From Elmis aenea (lineage: Eukaryota > Arthropoda > Insecta > Coleoptera > Elmidae): a stretch of 64,000 bases of DNA. The translations under genes were made by a program, and so were the position numbers. Location: contig OX393583.1 in NCBI GenBank assembly GCA_947652605.1, positions 13,557,222-13,621,221 on the forward strand, read 5' to 3'. Shown here piece after piece: positions 23,191 to 34,330 of the stretch (its first letter is position 1; each line of letters starts with the position of its first letter). Below the pieces are notes generated by a model that had not been told where the DNA came from, did not search any database, and saw nothing but the letters and a program-made list of their open reading frames with translations.

Positions 23191-26100
23191 AGGTCCGTCA
23201 AGTTGGAGCTACAACATAACAAAAAACAAAAACTTTAAACGTCATAATTTTTTGCTCATTTTTTGCTAATTTTTGCTATACTTTTTAAATTTTTTGCTGG
23301 TCTCTAATAGGAGATAATTAAAAAAAAAGAATTGTAACTCCAACTTTACGCTGCTGAGTTACATTTGCTAAAAAGTCAAACTGTTTTTATGTCATAATTT
23401 TTTGCTCATTTTTTGCTAATTTTTGCTGTACTTTTTAAATTTTTTGCTGGTCTCTAATGGGAGATAATTAAAAAAAAAATAATTGTAACTCCAACTTTAC
23501 GCTGAGTTACATTTGCTAAAAAGTCAAAATATTTTTATGTCACAATTTTTTGCTCATTTTTGCTAATTTTTGCTGTATTTTTTAAATTATTTGCTGGTCG
23601 CTTTTCCAAGATATGTAGTTTTTTCATAATCATTATGTGCTACAAATAGGTGGTATTCGTGGATATACAACACGAATAACTTTGAATAACCAAAATGTAC
23701 GTCAATGTTTTGTTCTATAACTTTATAATAATTTATAAAGTTAACTTATATACACACTTTCAATTTATTGATATTTAAAAGTAGTTTTGTTGCAGTTTTT
23801 GTAAAAACCATAAAGTTTCTTTACATGACTATCAGTTAAGGCATTATTACACTCTTTTATTACACTATTAGGTAATATAGAAAGGGATTTGTACCTAAAA
23901 ACAGATGTTTGAAACAGAACAGAACTAGAATATCCCTGTTACAATGCAGTTTAAAACAGCATAGAATTTAATGCCTAATATAAATGAAATGCTTCATAAT
24001 TTTATTGAATGTTTGGCACCCCATCATAAATTTTAATACTTGGAACTTCCAGCCACTGTTTATAAGTTACAAGTATGGGCCACTAAACATGCAAATATCA
24101 ACTAACAGAATAATTATTTATTACTTACCTCAAAGTAAAAATTCAGTTTACTAAAAAAACACTAAACAATTTCGTGTGTAACCCACGGTACCTTACAAAC
24201 TATTTACGACTTTTTAACCCTCTTTAGACCATTAAAGGGACACATACAGGGTGTCCCCGTTATCACCGCGAATATTTTAAGTGGTGATAAAGGACCTTTT
24301 TCTAAGAAAAAATTTCAAGTAAAATTTTTTCCTTAAATCAAATGCTAAGCTGATATCAACACTAACTTGATTTTTTTACATTTCTGCCTTTTTAAGACTC
24401 TGTAGCCGAAAATATCAATTTTATCGTAAAATATCTTGCAGCTTTTTAATAGAGCATGAAATTCTCTACAAAATAAGTTTTATTAATTTTTTGTCTACAG
24501 GCAATGGTTTGAGAGTTATAAAGCAGTTTGTACAAAAAAATGTAAAAAATGTAAAAAATGTAAAAAATTTAATTGTTTCTTAGACTTTGCAACCGCTGTA
24601 TCTTTAAAACGAAAGGTTGTACAAAAAAACCGACGGCCCATTCCGGATAGCAAACTTTATGGGCTATAACTTTAGTCTAGTGAAATTTTTTGAAAATCAA
24701 TCCGATTTTCCGGAAAAGCTGAAAATAAGGAATAGAGTGCAAAAACAAAATTTCCTACAAATATTGTTTTGTATTTAAAAATGCTTTTAAAGAGAGTGCG
24801 ATTACGTGATTGAAAATGATGGAGGTCATTTTGAACACTTATTGAAGTAATTTTGTGGTTACATGTTAATTGTATTGCGTCCAGATGGATTTGCATTGTT
24901 TTGCATTTTATCGTTTTTTTTTTCACCTTTTCACTATTATAGACATTTCTATGATACATTTAGTTTTATTGAACAATATATTTACCGAAGTTGTAGTCCG
25001 TTAAATGCCTTATCCGCAATAGGCATCAGTTTTGCTCTACGACGTTTCGTTAAAAAGATGCGGCGTTTTTTAAAATGTACATAACTTATTTATATGCAAT
25101 TTTACAATTTTTTGTTAAATTTGTTCGTTAGCTCCTTAAAAAAAAATGATAAGGGGTGGTTTTCTGAAGAATTTCAATCTTCATAAAAAGCTTTGAAACT
25201 GATGAGATCCATAATTTTATGAATGTTGCCGATGCTATGGCATTTTTAAATACAAAATATCATAATACCGGGAGTTTTTGTTTTTCGAAAACGATAAAAT
25301 GCAAAACAATGCAAATCCATCTGGACGCAATAAAATTAACATGTAACCACAAAATTACTTCAATAAGTGTTCAAAATGAACTCAATCATTCAATTATGTA
25401 ATCGCACTCTCTTTAAAAGCATTTTTAAATACAAAACAATATTTGTAGGAAATTTTGTTTTTGCACTCTATTCCTTATTTTCAGCTTTTCCGGAAAATCG
25501 GTTAGATTTTCAAAAAATTTCACTTGACCAAAGTTGTAGCGAATAAAATTTGGTATCCGAAATAGGCCGTCCGTCGGTTTTTTTGTACAACCTTTCGTTT
25601 TAAAGATACAGCGGTTGCAAAGTCTAAGAAACAATTAAATTTTTTACATTTTTTACATTTTTTTGTACAAACTGCTTTATAACTCTCAAACCATTGCCTG
25701 TAGACAAAAAATAAATAAAACTTATTTTGTAGAGAATTTCATGCTCTATTAAAAAGCTTACAGGTATTTTACGATAAAATTGATATTTTTGGCTACAGAG
25801 TCTTATAAATGCAGAAGTGTAAAAAAATCAAGTTAGTGTTGATATCAGCTTAGCATTTGATTTAAGGAAAAAATTTTACTTGAAATTTTTTCTTAGAAAA
25901 AGGTCCTCTATCACCACTTAAAATATTCGCGGTGATAACGGGGACACCCTGTATGTCCCACATCACATAAGAATAAAAATTAGGTTTTTGTACTAACATT
26001 TTTTTATTGTTGTAACATTGTCAACTAAAAATGTTTATTTCTACAAAAAGAACCTAGTCCTATTTCTGGTGGGTCATAAGCATTGTTATTTGCAGGTCTG

Positions 26101-26648
26101 AATTTATGTACCTATTGTTCAATTTTATTGGAGTGTAATAATGCCTTAACTGATAGTCATGTAAAGAAACTTTATGGTTTTTACAAAAACTGCAACAAAA
26201 CTACTTTTAAATATCAATAAATTGAAAGTGTGTATATAAGTTAACTTTATAAATTATTATAAAGTTATTAGAACAAAACATTGACGTACATTTTGGTTAT
26301 TCAAAGTTATTCGTGTTGTATATCCAAGAATACCACCTATTTGTAGCACATAATGATTATGAAAAAACTACATATCTTGGAAAAGCGACCAGCAAAAAAA
26401 TTAAAAATTACAGCAAAAATTAGCAAAAAATGAGCAAAAAATTGTGACATAAAAACAGTTTGACTTTTTAGCAAATGTAACTCAGCAGCGTAAAGTTGGA
26501 GTTACAATTCTTTTTTTTTAATTATCTCCTATTAGAGAGCAGCAAAAAATTTAAAAAGTATAGCAAAAATTAGCAAAAAATGAGCAAAAAATTATGACGT
26601 TTAAAGTTTTTGTTTTTTGTTATGTTGTAGCCCCAACTTGACGGACCT
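23191..26648. mobile_element. Foldback-like element V with 9-bp target duplication
   Basis: Termini AGGTCCGTCAAGTTGG and its inverse are flanked by direct GTGTTTGGG (23182-23190 and 26649-26657). Inverted arms of 600-700 bp carry tandem units of about 149 bp (starts near 23241, 23391 and 23539 in the left arm, two in the right arm) made of TTTTTTGCTCATTTTTTGCT-type text. A 9-bp duplication with tandem-repeat arms is the structure of Drosophila Foldback and of Mutator-type (MULE) elements with long ends. No transposase seen; U sits in the centre. Confidence 0.8.
24247..25951. mobile_element. Palindromic CAGGGTG element U, nested in V
   Basis: Ends CAGGGTGTCCCCGTTATCAC and its inverse, TA on both sides (24245-24246, 25952-25953). 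Inverted arms of about 680 bp around a 360-bp centre. Mirror frames in both arms are palindrome shadows. No recognised coding remains. Confidence 0.8.
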
Positions 26649-26657
26649 GTGTTTGGG

Positions 26658-27603
26658 TTACTGACGGAAACAAAAGCAATCTATTTTATTCCAATTACGT
26701 GGCAATCATCTCTGTTTTGGCGATTTAAGTGCTGCTTCTTGCAATTTACAATTTGCGATATCGCAGTTTTTCGTCCTCGACTTTATAAGTGAAACAACAA
26801 ACAATTTCGAGTCGAACGTGACGAAAACAAACGAAAAACGCAAACAAAAATCAAGCAACATAATTACGCCATCACGTGAGAACGTTTTAATATAAAATTA
26901 GGCACGAAATAAAAGCGAACTATGTCCAACTGTCGTCAAATATAAAACATCCGGTATCCGTGTTATCGATCCGTCCTACGACAATTGCGGGTCTCAATAA
27001 CGCAACAATGCCCCAGTACGGTGAACCAAGTAGGCTACGGTCTCGTGTTCACCATTCCCAAGGCATAATGACAACTAGTTACGCTATATAATTTTACAGC
27101 CGCCAAAAGTGTATGTATATTCAATTGCAGTTATTATGTAACAGCCGAGGTCGCGCAGCATTACGGGTTCGATTTTTAGAAGAATGTAACATGGCTAATA
27201 ATCGCGGTTTTAAAATATTTACCGCACTGCAATCTAAAAATGATATATTAGTTCGATTTAGATGTGTTTTAATGTTGCTGTGTTAGAGCGTTGATATGTA
27301 GTTTGTAAAATGCGACTCCCGAAAGCGATCGATACGGTGTGAGCTGCCAAATTACCGCAGAAAATCACTAGGCCGGCCGATCGATCATCTTTTTAACTGT
27401 TACATAAATAAAAAAGGTTTATGAAGCGAGACAAATTCTGCGGCGTTTAAAATTAATCCGCTAGGGGTTGATTGGAAGAAAAACATAAAATGATTGGGCT
27501 AGAAAGCTATTCAAGGCCGCTCTTATAATCGGCAGGTACTTGTCCTTAGGTAAATGCATAAATTAAAAAGGTCTACATATATCATAAGATGCAGAAAACT
27601 TAC
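26658..27603. other. Probable PRODH intron 1 start, no further exon seen
   Basis: On the minus strand the sequence just after the exon begins with a consensus donor (GTAAGT, 27603-27598). I searched by eye for the next conserved PRODH exon in this stretch and below and did not find it. Confidence 0.45.
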
Positions 27604-27897
27604 CTGCATGTTATGATCAACGATATAATCGAAGGAGCAGATCGTGTACACAAGATAGGCCCGTACAAGTTCCCATGTCGTCTTGCTCTTAAAAGCTGCT
27701 TTAGCATCCTCGAAAGTTATGTCCAAAGGATCTCTCGGTCGAGGAGGGCCGCTCGAACTTTCCTGGACAACTACAGAAGCTGCTGTCGTCTTGAGCGCAA
27801 TTTGTTTAATATTATTGTTACGCTGCTGCAAGTGGTTCAGCAAGATCTTTTGGTTCTTCGACAAACTACATCTAAGAAATGGACGCAAAAAAGCCAT
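27604..27897 (-). CDS. slgA: Proline dehydrogenase, mitochondrial: first coding exon
   Basis: Ninety-eight codons from ATG at 27897 to the donor: the last codon ends at 27604 and GTAAGT follows, so the exon ends in phase 0. The N-terminus is Arg/Leu/Gln-rich with few acidic residues (starts MAFLRPFLRCSLSKN), as expected of a mitochondrial import leader. The rest is the conserved insect block with PRDPLDITFEDAKAAFKSKT, WELVRAYLVYTICSFD and DHNM, which matches my memory of Drosophila sluggish-A. The enzyme is an FAD-dependent inner-membrane protein that oxidises proline to pyrroline-5-carboxylate and passes electrons to quinone. The catalytic barrel must be in later exons. An overlapping plus-strand frame is a shadow. 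Only this exon is seen, so intron 1 is long or the other exons lie outside the window. Confidence 0.85.
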
Positions 27898-28372
27898 TTA
27901 CACGATGTTTTAATTGGTAAATAAACGTTTTTGTACACTAGAGGATCGATTAGATGCAAACACTGCCAAGTACCGGCGCCGACTGGTTTCACTCAAATCT
28001 AAACGCAAGGCTATTTTACGGCATTTACGTGCGCGCGCATAGCTATTTTTTTCGTAACAAAATTACTCAAACTTACGTCGGAGCAAAAGCAAAATTCGTA
28101 CGAAACTTTTGACAGAACGTAACGTCAAAACAAACAAGCACGGTTATGTGTACACGGCACGCTACGTTGCGTTTTTTGTTTCGATTAGGCGCGTGAAGTT
28201 TTTTAAAATCGCGTAGGCGGCCAAATTGTAACAGAGAAGTTTAAAAATTTATTTTTAAATATCCTTGTGAAGTCATAACACATCAAATGTTTAGAAAATT
28301 GGACACAATTGGTTTGCATATAACTTTAAGCCTTCGCATTAAGGAACCTGAACCAAAACTGTACAGAGTGGA
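27898..28372 (-). promoter_or_regulatory. Upstream region of PRODH exon, probable 5' UTR or promoter
   Basis: Non-repetitive, relatively CpG-containing stretch (GCGCGCGCAT near 28032, TACGTTGCG near 28160) directly upstream of the start codon. No TATA box or initiator is certain. Position is the main evidence. Confidence 0.3.
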
Positions 28373-28752
28373 CAGTGGCGGATCAAATCAAGTGGGGGCC
28401 CCAGGCGGTAAAAATTTCGGGGCCCTTAAACTCAAGTTTAAAAAAAAAGTTTTAAGAAAACTCTCATTAAGTTACTAACAAAAAAATAATAATCAAAAAT
28501 TTCATACCACAACACATTAAATAAATTTATACTAAAAATTAATATTTTTTAAAAGAATTTCCGTCTTGCTTTATTTCTTGCAAATTCGTCAATTATTTTG
28601 GCAGTGTCAATTCGGTTTAAAATGACCTGTTCCATATACAGAATTGCCATATTATTTAATCTTTCTTCTACCACAGCACTCCTTAAATAATTTTTACACG
28701 TTTTAAAAGAGAAAACGATATTTCTCCTGACGCATTAGATAAAGGAATTGTT
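28373..28752 (-). pseudogene. hAT transposase C-terminal (dimerisation) remnant with element end
   Basis: The minus strand encodes TIPLSNASGEISFSLLK (about 28750-28700), then KNYLRSAVVEERLNNMAI and ILNRIDTAKIIDEFARNKAR (about 28700-28557). This is the hATC dimerisation domain of hAT transposases of the TTF/DUF4371 kind. Frames shift once. The element end CAGTGGCGGATC starts at 28373, about 185 bp beyond the coding end, as expected for a hAT 3' end. The body of the hAT is missing; Harbinger remains follow. Probably cut by that insertion. Confidence 0.6.
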
Positions 28753-28987
28753 AAAAAAAAAATCAACATTCGGAAATGTGCCAAACAGCAAATAGCATTA
28801 AATGATTTTGTGCTGATAAGCAATCAATTAGTTCTAGAAGGTATGTGGAAGTTACTATCATAGTATAGTTAATTTATATTTTGTTTAATTTTAGTCATGT
28901 TTTGTCTTTATCAACACTGGCTGAGGGTGAAAATCTTTAATGCAAAATTAATAGTGATAGTATTAGTGAAGCAAATTCTGGAATATT

Positions 28988-29562
28988 ATGGAACGAAAAC
29001 ATGACAAAGTTGTTCTTAGACAAATACGAAAACCGTACCTATAAGTTCATTTCGAAATCCGAAAATAAAGAAAAAAAATATTATGGGAACAAATTGCGTT
29101 AAGTATGAAAGAAATTGGGCATGTCAATGTTGATGTTGCAGTTTTGGACCAGAAACTAAGAAATGTGAAAAGAACATTTAAAAAAATGTAAGATAATAAA
29201 AAAACGACTACTGGTCGTAGCAGAGTAAACTGATATTACTATGATCGTTTTGAGCAGATATTTGCAACAGATAAAACAAATAATACACCTTCCCTGACTT
29301 CCACTTTACAGTCACAAATTCTGACTGGGGATCAACGCCCAGAGCTTGTTACAGAGAAAAGTCCATCCACAGGCATATCAAGGAGTAGTACACATGAAAA
29401 TCCATTAAAAAAGAATCTTTTAGATTTATTTAGAAAAGAACAGTTACAACTAGACTTGAAGAAATTAGGCGAATACGGCTTGAAATAGCCGCGAGTAATA
29501 GGATAAATCGAGAGAAATCTGTCTTATTACAGAAATATTTCGATACTAATCGCCATAAATAA
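28988..29562 (+). pseudogene. Harbinger-associated Myb/SANT-like protein, broken
   Basis: Frames contain ILWEQIALSMKEIG, LDQKLRNVKRTFKKM, then a stop, DNKKTTTGRSRVN, another stop, YYYDRFEQIFATDKT, a Ser/Thr-rich linker and, after a frameshift, EEIRRIRLEIAASN and LLQKYFDTNRHK. Trp plus the KN.KRT.KK.K...K.TGR.R pattern is that of the Myb/SANT-like DNA-binding proteins that PIF/Harbinger transposons encode next to the transposase. It converges on the transposase remnant on the opposite strand, the usual arrangement. In-frame stops make it dead. In live elements this protein helps the transposase reach the nucleus and bind the ends. Confidence 0.65.
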
Positions 29563-29713
29563 CAAAGTGTAATAGCAAATACTTATGTTAAAATGAAGAG
29601 TATGAGTTTTTTTTTGTTGGAGTTTTATAGTTTGTTTTATATTCAGTAATTATTGTTTAAGAATACACATGAATACGACAAAATGTATTTTATTTTATGT
29701 TTTGAATAAATTA

Positions 29714-31245
29714 TTACAAAATACTTGCTTTAAAATCTCTTTTAATTGTTGCACTATCATTATCGATTTCTTCATCATGAAAATCAATGTTAAAAGCATC
29801 TTGATTATCGTTTTGATCAACCTCAAAACCTTCAGCATGGTCTTGTTGCAGTGCAAAATTATACAATATACATGCACTTAAAATAACTTCTGAAATTCGA
29901 TGTCCTAATGACAAATAAAGATACTTTAAATGTCTCCATCTTTCTACAAATTCATTATTGAATAAGGTAATTCTCACTTCAAGTCATAGGTATCTGTACC
30001 CTTCAGTAAACCAAATGTTCTCTAAATAATAGATCGCTGAGAAGCTAAAACTGTATTTAATCTTATTTGCCTCTGTGAAAGGTGCCCATTAGTGATGGGC
30101 AATTCGCGAGTGAGTGGCTCAAACTGAGTGACTCACGCGCGTTTCATCGGAGTGGATCGTCACTGAACAAGTGAGCCACTCACCCACTCTTTTACCGACT
30201 AAAGGCGATATTCGCTTGCGCCCGTTTAAAGTGCATGGTTTTCACGCGACATCGTGCCTTATCGACTGATTTACCACTCCCAGAGTGGAGAGTGGCAGTG
30301 GACCGCTGACAAGATTTTCTCAGCTTTATACCATTCACCTACCTATCTATAGGTAAAGTCGAAATTCGCCTGCGCTCGTTTAAATTGTATGGGCTGCAAG
30401 CAACATCGTGCCTTAATAACATCACTCCCCCCACCCGTTCTCACAGTCCATTACGTACGCGATTGCAGAGTGGTGAGCGTCAGACAATCCGAACCATTCT
30501 GAACAAGCCACTCTTTTGAGCCACTCAGTTTAGCGAACTGATTCAAAAGAATCAACTCACCAAAATGAGTGATACTGCCCATCTCTAGTGCCCATTATCT
30601 CTATAGGGCTTTAAAACATTTTTCATTAATTGATATGCTGCATCTGCTAACAAATGCTGTCCAGGTGGAATTAGGGGTGGATTGTTAGTAATTTTTTTGA
30701 ATAGTGGACTACTTTTAAATACTCTTGCGTCATGTACCCTTCCGGGCATTCCAATAAATACATCTGTGAAGATGCATATATTCTTACGATTATACAAACC
30801 TACAGGGTTGTTGATCGGTTGCTCAATTTCTATATGGTATCCATCAGTAGCCCCAACACAGCCTGGTAATTCTGTGAAGTAGAGGTACTTAATAACAATC
30901 AATAATACAATGTAAAATACTCACAATAACCATTTTCAATTCAATTCAATATGCATACATTCTCTGGCATTTGGCCATCTTACAAATTGATCTTTTAATT
31001 GAGTAATGGCACTCAAAACTTGTAAAAATATATAATGCCCTGTTCCCTTAGAAAATCCAAAACGATCGCTAGTAGCTAAAAAAACTCTATTGTTTAGCAA
31101 GCATCCAAATATAAAACAGCACATTTGTTTCCAATGATATGGCACCAAGAAAATTATTTATCAATGGCTCCACCAAAATGCATACCTAATTCTGCGATAC
31201 CTTCTTGAGATAGACGAAAATGACTTTTAAATTCAATCAGCCTGA
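29714..31245 (-). pseudogene. PIF/Harbinger (HARBI1-like) transposase, split by a hAT MITE
   Basis: Read on the minus strand: HFRLSQEGIAELGMHFGG (about 31240), FGFSKGTGHYIFLQVL and QFVRWPNAREC (31148-30936), then ELPGCVGATDGYHIEI with the first catalytic Asp, TDVFIGMPGRVHDARVF with the second, PPGQHLLADAAYQL and PYRDNGH. The MITE at 30090-30587 follows. Across it the frame goes on with LSQRQIRLNTVLASQRSII, a stop where the last catalytic Glu is usual, and RTFGLLKG. A further break precedes ERWRHLKYLYLSLGHRISEV and ACILYNFAL. A possible short intron with GTGAGT...CACAG lies near 30882-30935. Element ends were not located. Non-functional. Confidence 0.8.
30090..30587. mobile_element. hAT MITE with perfect 8-bp duplication, inside the Harbinger transposase
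   Basis: Ends TAGTGATGGGCA and TGCCCATCTCTA fit the TAGNGATGGGCA hAT end. Direct GTGCCCAT flanks it at 30082-30089 and 30588-30595. The inside has repeated GAGTGGCTCA / TGAGCCACTC words in inverted pairs. It has no coding capacity. It was inserted in the coding part for the conserved DNGHL motif. Confidence 0.85.
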
Positions 31246-31493
31246 TTCACTATGTACATTGCTAGGAAATAAGCAAGAACCGAAGGTACTTGTTTAAGGA
31301 AACATTTCTTGCAAAGCAAGAGTTAAACAAATTTATTCGCATACATATTTCAAATACGAAAAATGAAGGAAATACTTAGCAATAAATTGCCTTTATTATC
31401 AATAATAAAGAGACGAAACATAAAAAGAGAGTTTCAAAAAACTTCATAAGCAATGTACTATAACCTAATTAACATATTTTTATAAGATGAGTA

Positions 31494-31828
31494 AAGCTGC
31501 GTTCACATAGAAAAGTATTGCAATTTATTGTATTGTATTGTATTGCAAGAGTAGCGTTTACATAGATGTGTTATAGTGGCAGCGCCAGCTACTTGTACAC
31601 TAATGGCGATTCCCATTGAGCATACGCAGTGTAATCACTGGGTAGATCACTGTGATTGGTTCTTGTTATGGGGTATTGCAAGAAGCTTGGAGTTTGTAAG
31701 GTCTTGCAACGCGGCTTGCAAGGCAATTCCACTACTTTGCTTATGTGAACGCTAGCATTTGATATTCGTATACTTAACTTTGCTTACGCTACAATACAAT
31801 ACAATACTTTTCTATGTGAACGCAGCTT
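31494..31828. mobile_element. MITE with AAGCTGCGTTCACATAG ends
   Basis: Inverted ends of about 28 bp (AAGCTGCGTTCACATAGAAA) flanked by TA (31492-31493, 31829-31830). Next to the ends are TATTG pentamer runs (ATTGTATTGTATTG). No coding. Superfamily unsure. Confidence 0.65.
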
Positions 31829-31830
31829 TA

Positions 31831-32444
31831 GCCTTAGAACGTATATAAAAACCATTAAGTGGTGCGCGAATTAGGTCTGGCGATTGTTTTATATTTATCG
31901 ATATTAGATAGTTATAGAAATATCGATATTCAATATATATCAATATTTTGATATACACTTAGAAGGGCCACTATTAGTATCTCGTAAACGGTAAGAGCTA
32001 CAAAGAAGTATAAATTAGACAAATTGTTTTTTTTTTAAGACCTATTTAGTGATGCTTTAATGTTTTAAAAAAGTTCATGCATGCTAGATAATTTACAAAA
32101 AAAATAATAATTTTAAAATCGTAAGTAACTCGGTGGTATTTAATGGTACAAAAATATTTTTCGGGAAAAAGATGTAGACTTTTTCATCGCTATTAAATAA
32201 ATAGTGATTCAGAAACACTACAAGTGTAAGTGAGAAAACTTGAAGAATTATTCACAAAATGTACACTGGTCCAGCCAGACCAGTGGTGCACGGCTTAAGA
32301 CTACCAACCTTGCATGTCCAACCCTTCACGCCGCCAATTTTTTTAATAAATTTTTTTGTTTCGAAATACATTAAAACATGTTCGTAGAAGATATAATGAA
32401 ATGTGAGGTCTTTACGAGATTTTTTTTATGCGAAAAATACATTC
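31831..32444. other. AT-rich DNA with one solo element block
   Basis: At 31978-32000 the ATCTCGTAAACGGTAAGAG block of CAGGGTG elements occurs without a terminus. Near 32268-32290 is a small TGGTCCAGCCAGACCA palindrome that also caps the next element. No gene. Confidence 0.4.
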
Positions 32445-32454
32445 AAACTTTAAA

Positions 32455-33111
32455 TTGGTCCAGCCAGACCCGTGTCCAGAACATTCTTCGCACACAATTC
32501 TTCGCCCAAAGTTCTCCGCCCACAATTCTTCGCCTCCACAATTCTTCGCCCACAATTCTTCGCCCACAATTCTTCGCCTACACAATTCTTCGCCGCCACA
32601 ATTCTTCGCCGCCACAATTTATCGCCGCATAGAAGCATATCACAAATTTTGTTTGTAAATGTGATTATTTTTGTTTATATCGTAATTTTTACAGATTATT
32701 TTACATTAGGCTAGGTCAGGTCAGGTTAGATTAGGTTAATTTAATTTTTATTTATACTATAATAGCATAAACAAAGTTAAAAATCACGGCTATTTATGTA
32801 GCAATTTTTAAACATAATATTAAAAGACGAAGTATTAATATACAAGAAACAACTTTAGGCCAATGGCTAATATAAAATAATCTGTAAAAATTACGTTATA
32901 AATAAAAACAATCACATTTACAAACAAAATTTGTGATATGCTTGTATGCGGCGAAAAATTGTGGCGGCGAAGAATTGTGGGCGAAGAATTGTGGAGGCGA
33001 AGAATTTTGGGCGAAGAATTTTGGGCGAAGAATTTTGGGCGAAGAATTGTGGGAAAAGAATTGTGGGCGAAGAATTGTGGGAGAAGAATGTTCCTAGACC
33101 CAGCCAGACCA
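32455..33111. mobile_element. Foldback element whose arms are a minisatellite
   Basis: The left arm has a GTCCAGCCAGACC cap and an array of about 15-bp units (ACAATTCTTCGCC, 32490-32628). The right arm has the same in inverse (GGCGAAGAATTGTGG units, 32942-33090; cap near 33100). Between them are further inverted arms and a loop at 32710-32867 with GGTCAGGTCAGG. The Ser-Pro-Thr-Ile-Leu-Arg-rich open frames here are read-through of the array. Confidence 0.7.
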
Positions 33112-33343
33112 TGGTGAGCACATAAGGGTTAAAATAACTCTATCCATTCCTGGTTGATTTGTTTAGTAGAATTACTAACAATACTCCACGTTTCAGTACT
33201 TATTAAAGTAAATTGTTGACGTTCAATTATACTCACATCAGGTAAACATAACCTCTGTTACAAATGTCACAACAAATAACAACGTCATTACATCAACTGT
33301 CAACTATCCGTACGGGGTACCTAGAGCTTGGAGAGACGTAAAG

Positions 33344-34330
33344 GTGGTTTTTATTCCAAAGCAGGGACGAGAGTCATACGCCCAGCCCAAAGCTTTCAGA
33401 CCAATAAGTCTGACATCCCTCCTAAAACTATTGGAGAAACTCATGGAAAGGCACATAAGGGACGAGGTTCTTGGGGGCTCACCCCTTAATCGACACCAAT
33501 ATGCCTATCAGTCAGGAAAATCTTGCGAGCTAGCCATACATGAAATAGCTAGCAAGATCGAGAGTGGTCTAAAGAACAAAGAGATCACACTTGGAGTTTT
33601 TCTAGATATCGAGGGGGCGTTTGATAATGCCTCCCCGGGATCAATACGAAATGCAGTGGAAAGCAGAGGAATACATTCTACAATTTGTAAATGGATTTCC
33701 GAAATGCTTAAACACAGAAACATTTATGCCTCTGCATTTGGACAGACTGCAGGAGTTAAGGCGTCCGAGGATGCCCACAGGGGGGTTCTATCTCCCCTTT
33801 TGTGGTGCTTAGTGGCAGACAGCTCCTGTGGAGACAGGAAAAAGCAGGGCACTTTGCGGTTGGCTATGCCGATGACATAGCCATACTAGCAACAGGCAAG
33901 TTCGGAGGCGTAGTATCAGACATGATGTAAGGCGCCTTACGGATTGTCGAAAGGTGGTGCACAGGCGGGGGTCTAACGGTAAATCCGTCTAAAACCTCAC
34001 TAGTACACTTTACTAGAAAAACAAAACCGTGTGGGACTAAAACAGTATATCTGTTTGAAGAACCACTGGTAACGGTAGGAGAGGTTAAATATTTAGGAGT
34101 GATTCTAGATAGCAAACTTAACTTCAAACTACACCTAGAAAAAACTACCAAGAAAGCCACTGTAGCTCATGAACCTGCAGAAGGATGCTTGGGAAAAACT
34201 GGGGATGATATATTGGATATATACTAAGATCGTCATACCCATCGTAACTTACGCTAGTCTGATCTGGTGGACTAGAACACAAATAAAGGACTGCAGGAAT
34301 AAATTAGACAAGCTACAGCGACTGGCTTGC
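33344..34330 (+). pseudogene. LINE reverse transcriptase fragment
   Basis: Opens with PKQGRESYAQPKAFRPISLT, RT motif 1, then NRHQYAYQSGKS, GVFLDIEGAFDNAS (catalytic Asp), and the HRGVLSPLLW region, which reads CPQGG in the next frame because of a one-base change in a G run. In that other frame GYADDIAILAT follows at about 33859 with the catalytic YADD box, then GGGLTVNPSKTSLV and VKYLGVILDSKLNF. At least one frameshift and stop codons make it inactive. Confidence 0.8.

Noticed and set aside
24672..25634. Several 60-95-codon frames in element U
   Set aside because: Arms of a palindrome; sequences mirror each other and have no domain.
27589..27924. Plus-strand 111- and 76-codon frames
   Set aside because: Antisense shadows of the PRODH exon.
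32378..33121. Overlapping open frames rich in Asn-Ser-Ser-Pro and Ile-Leu-Arg-Pro
   Set aside because: They are read-through of the 15-bp minisatellite in several frames on both strands.
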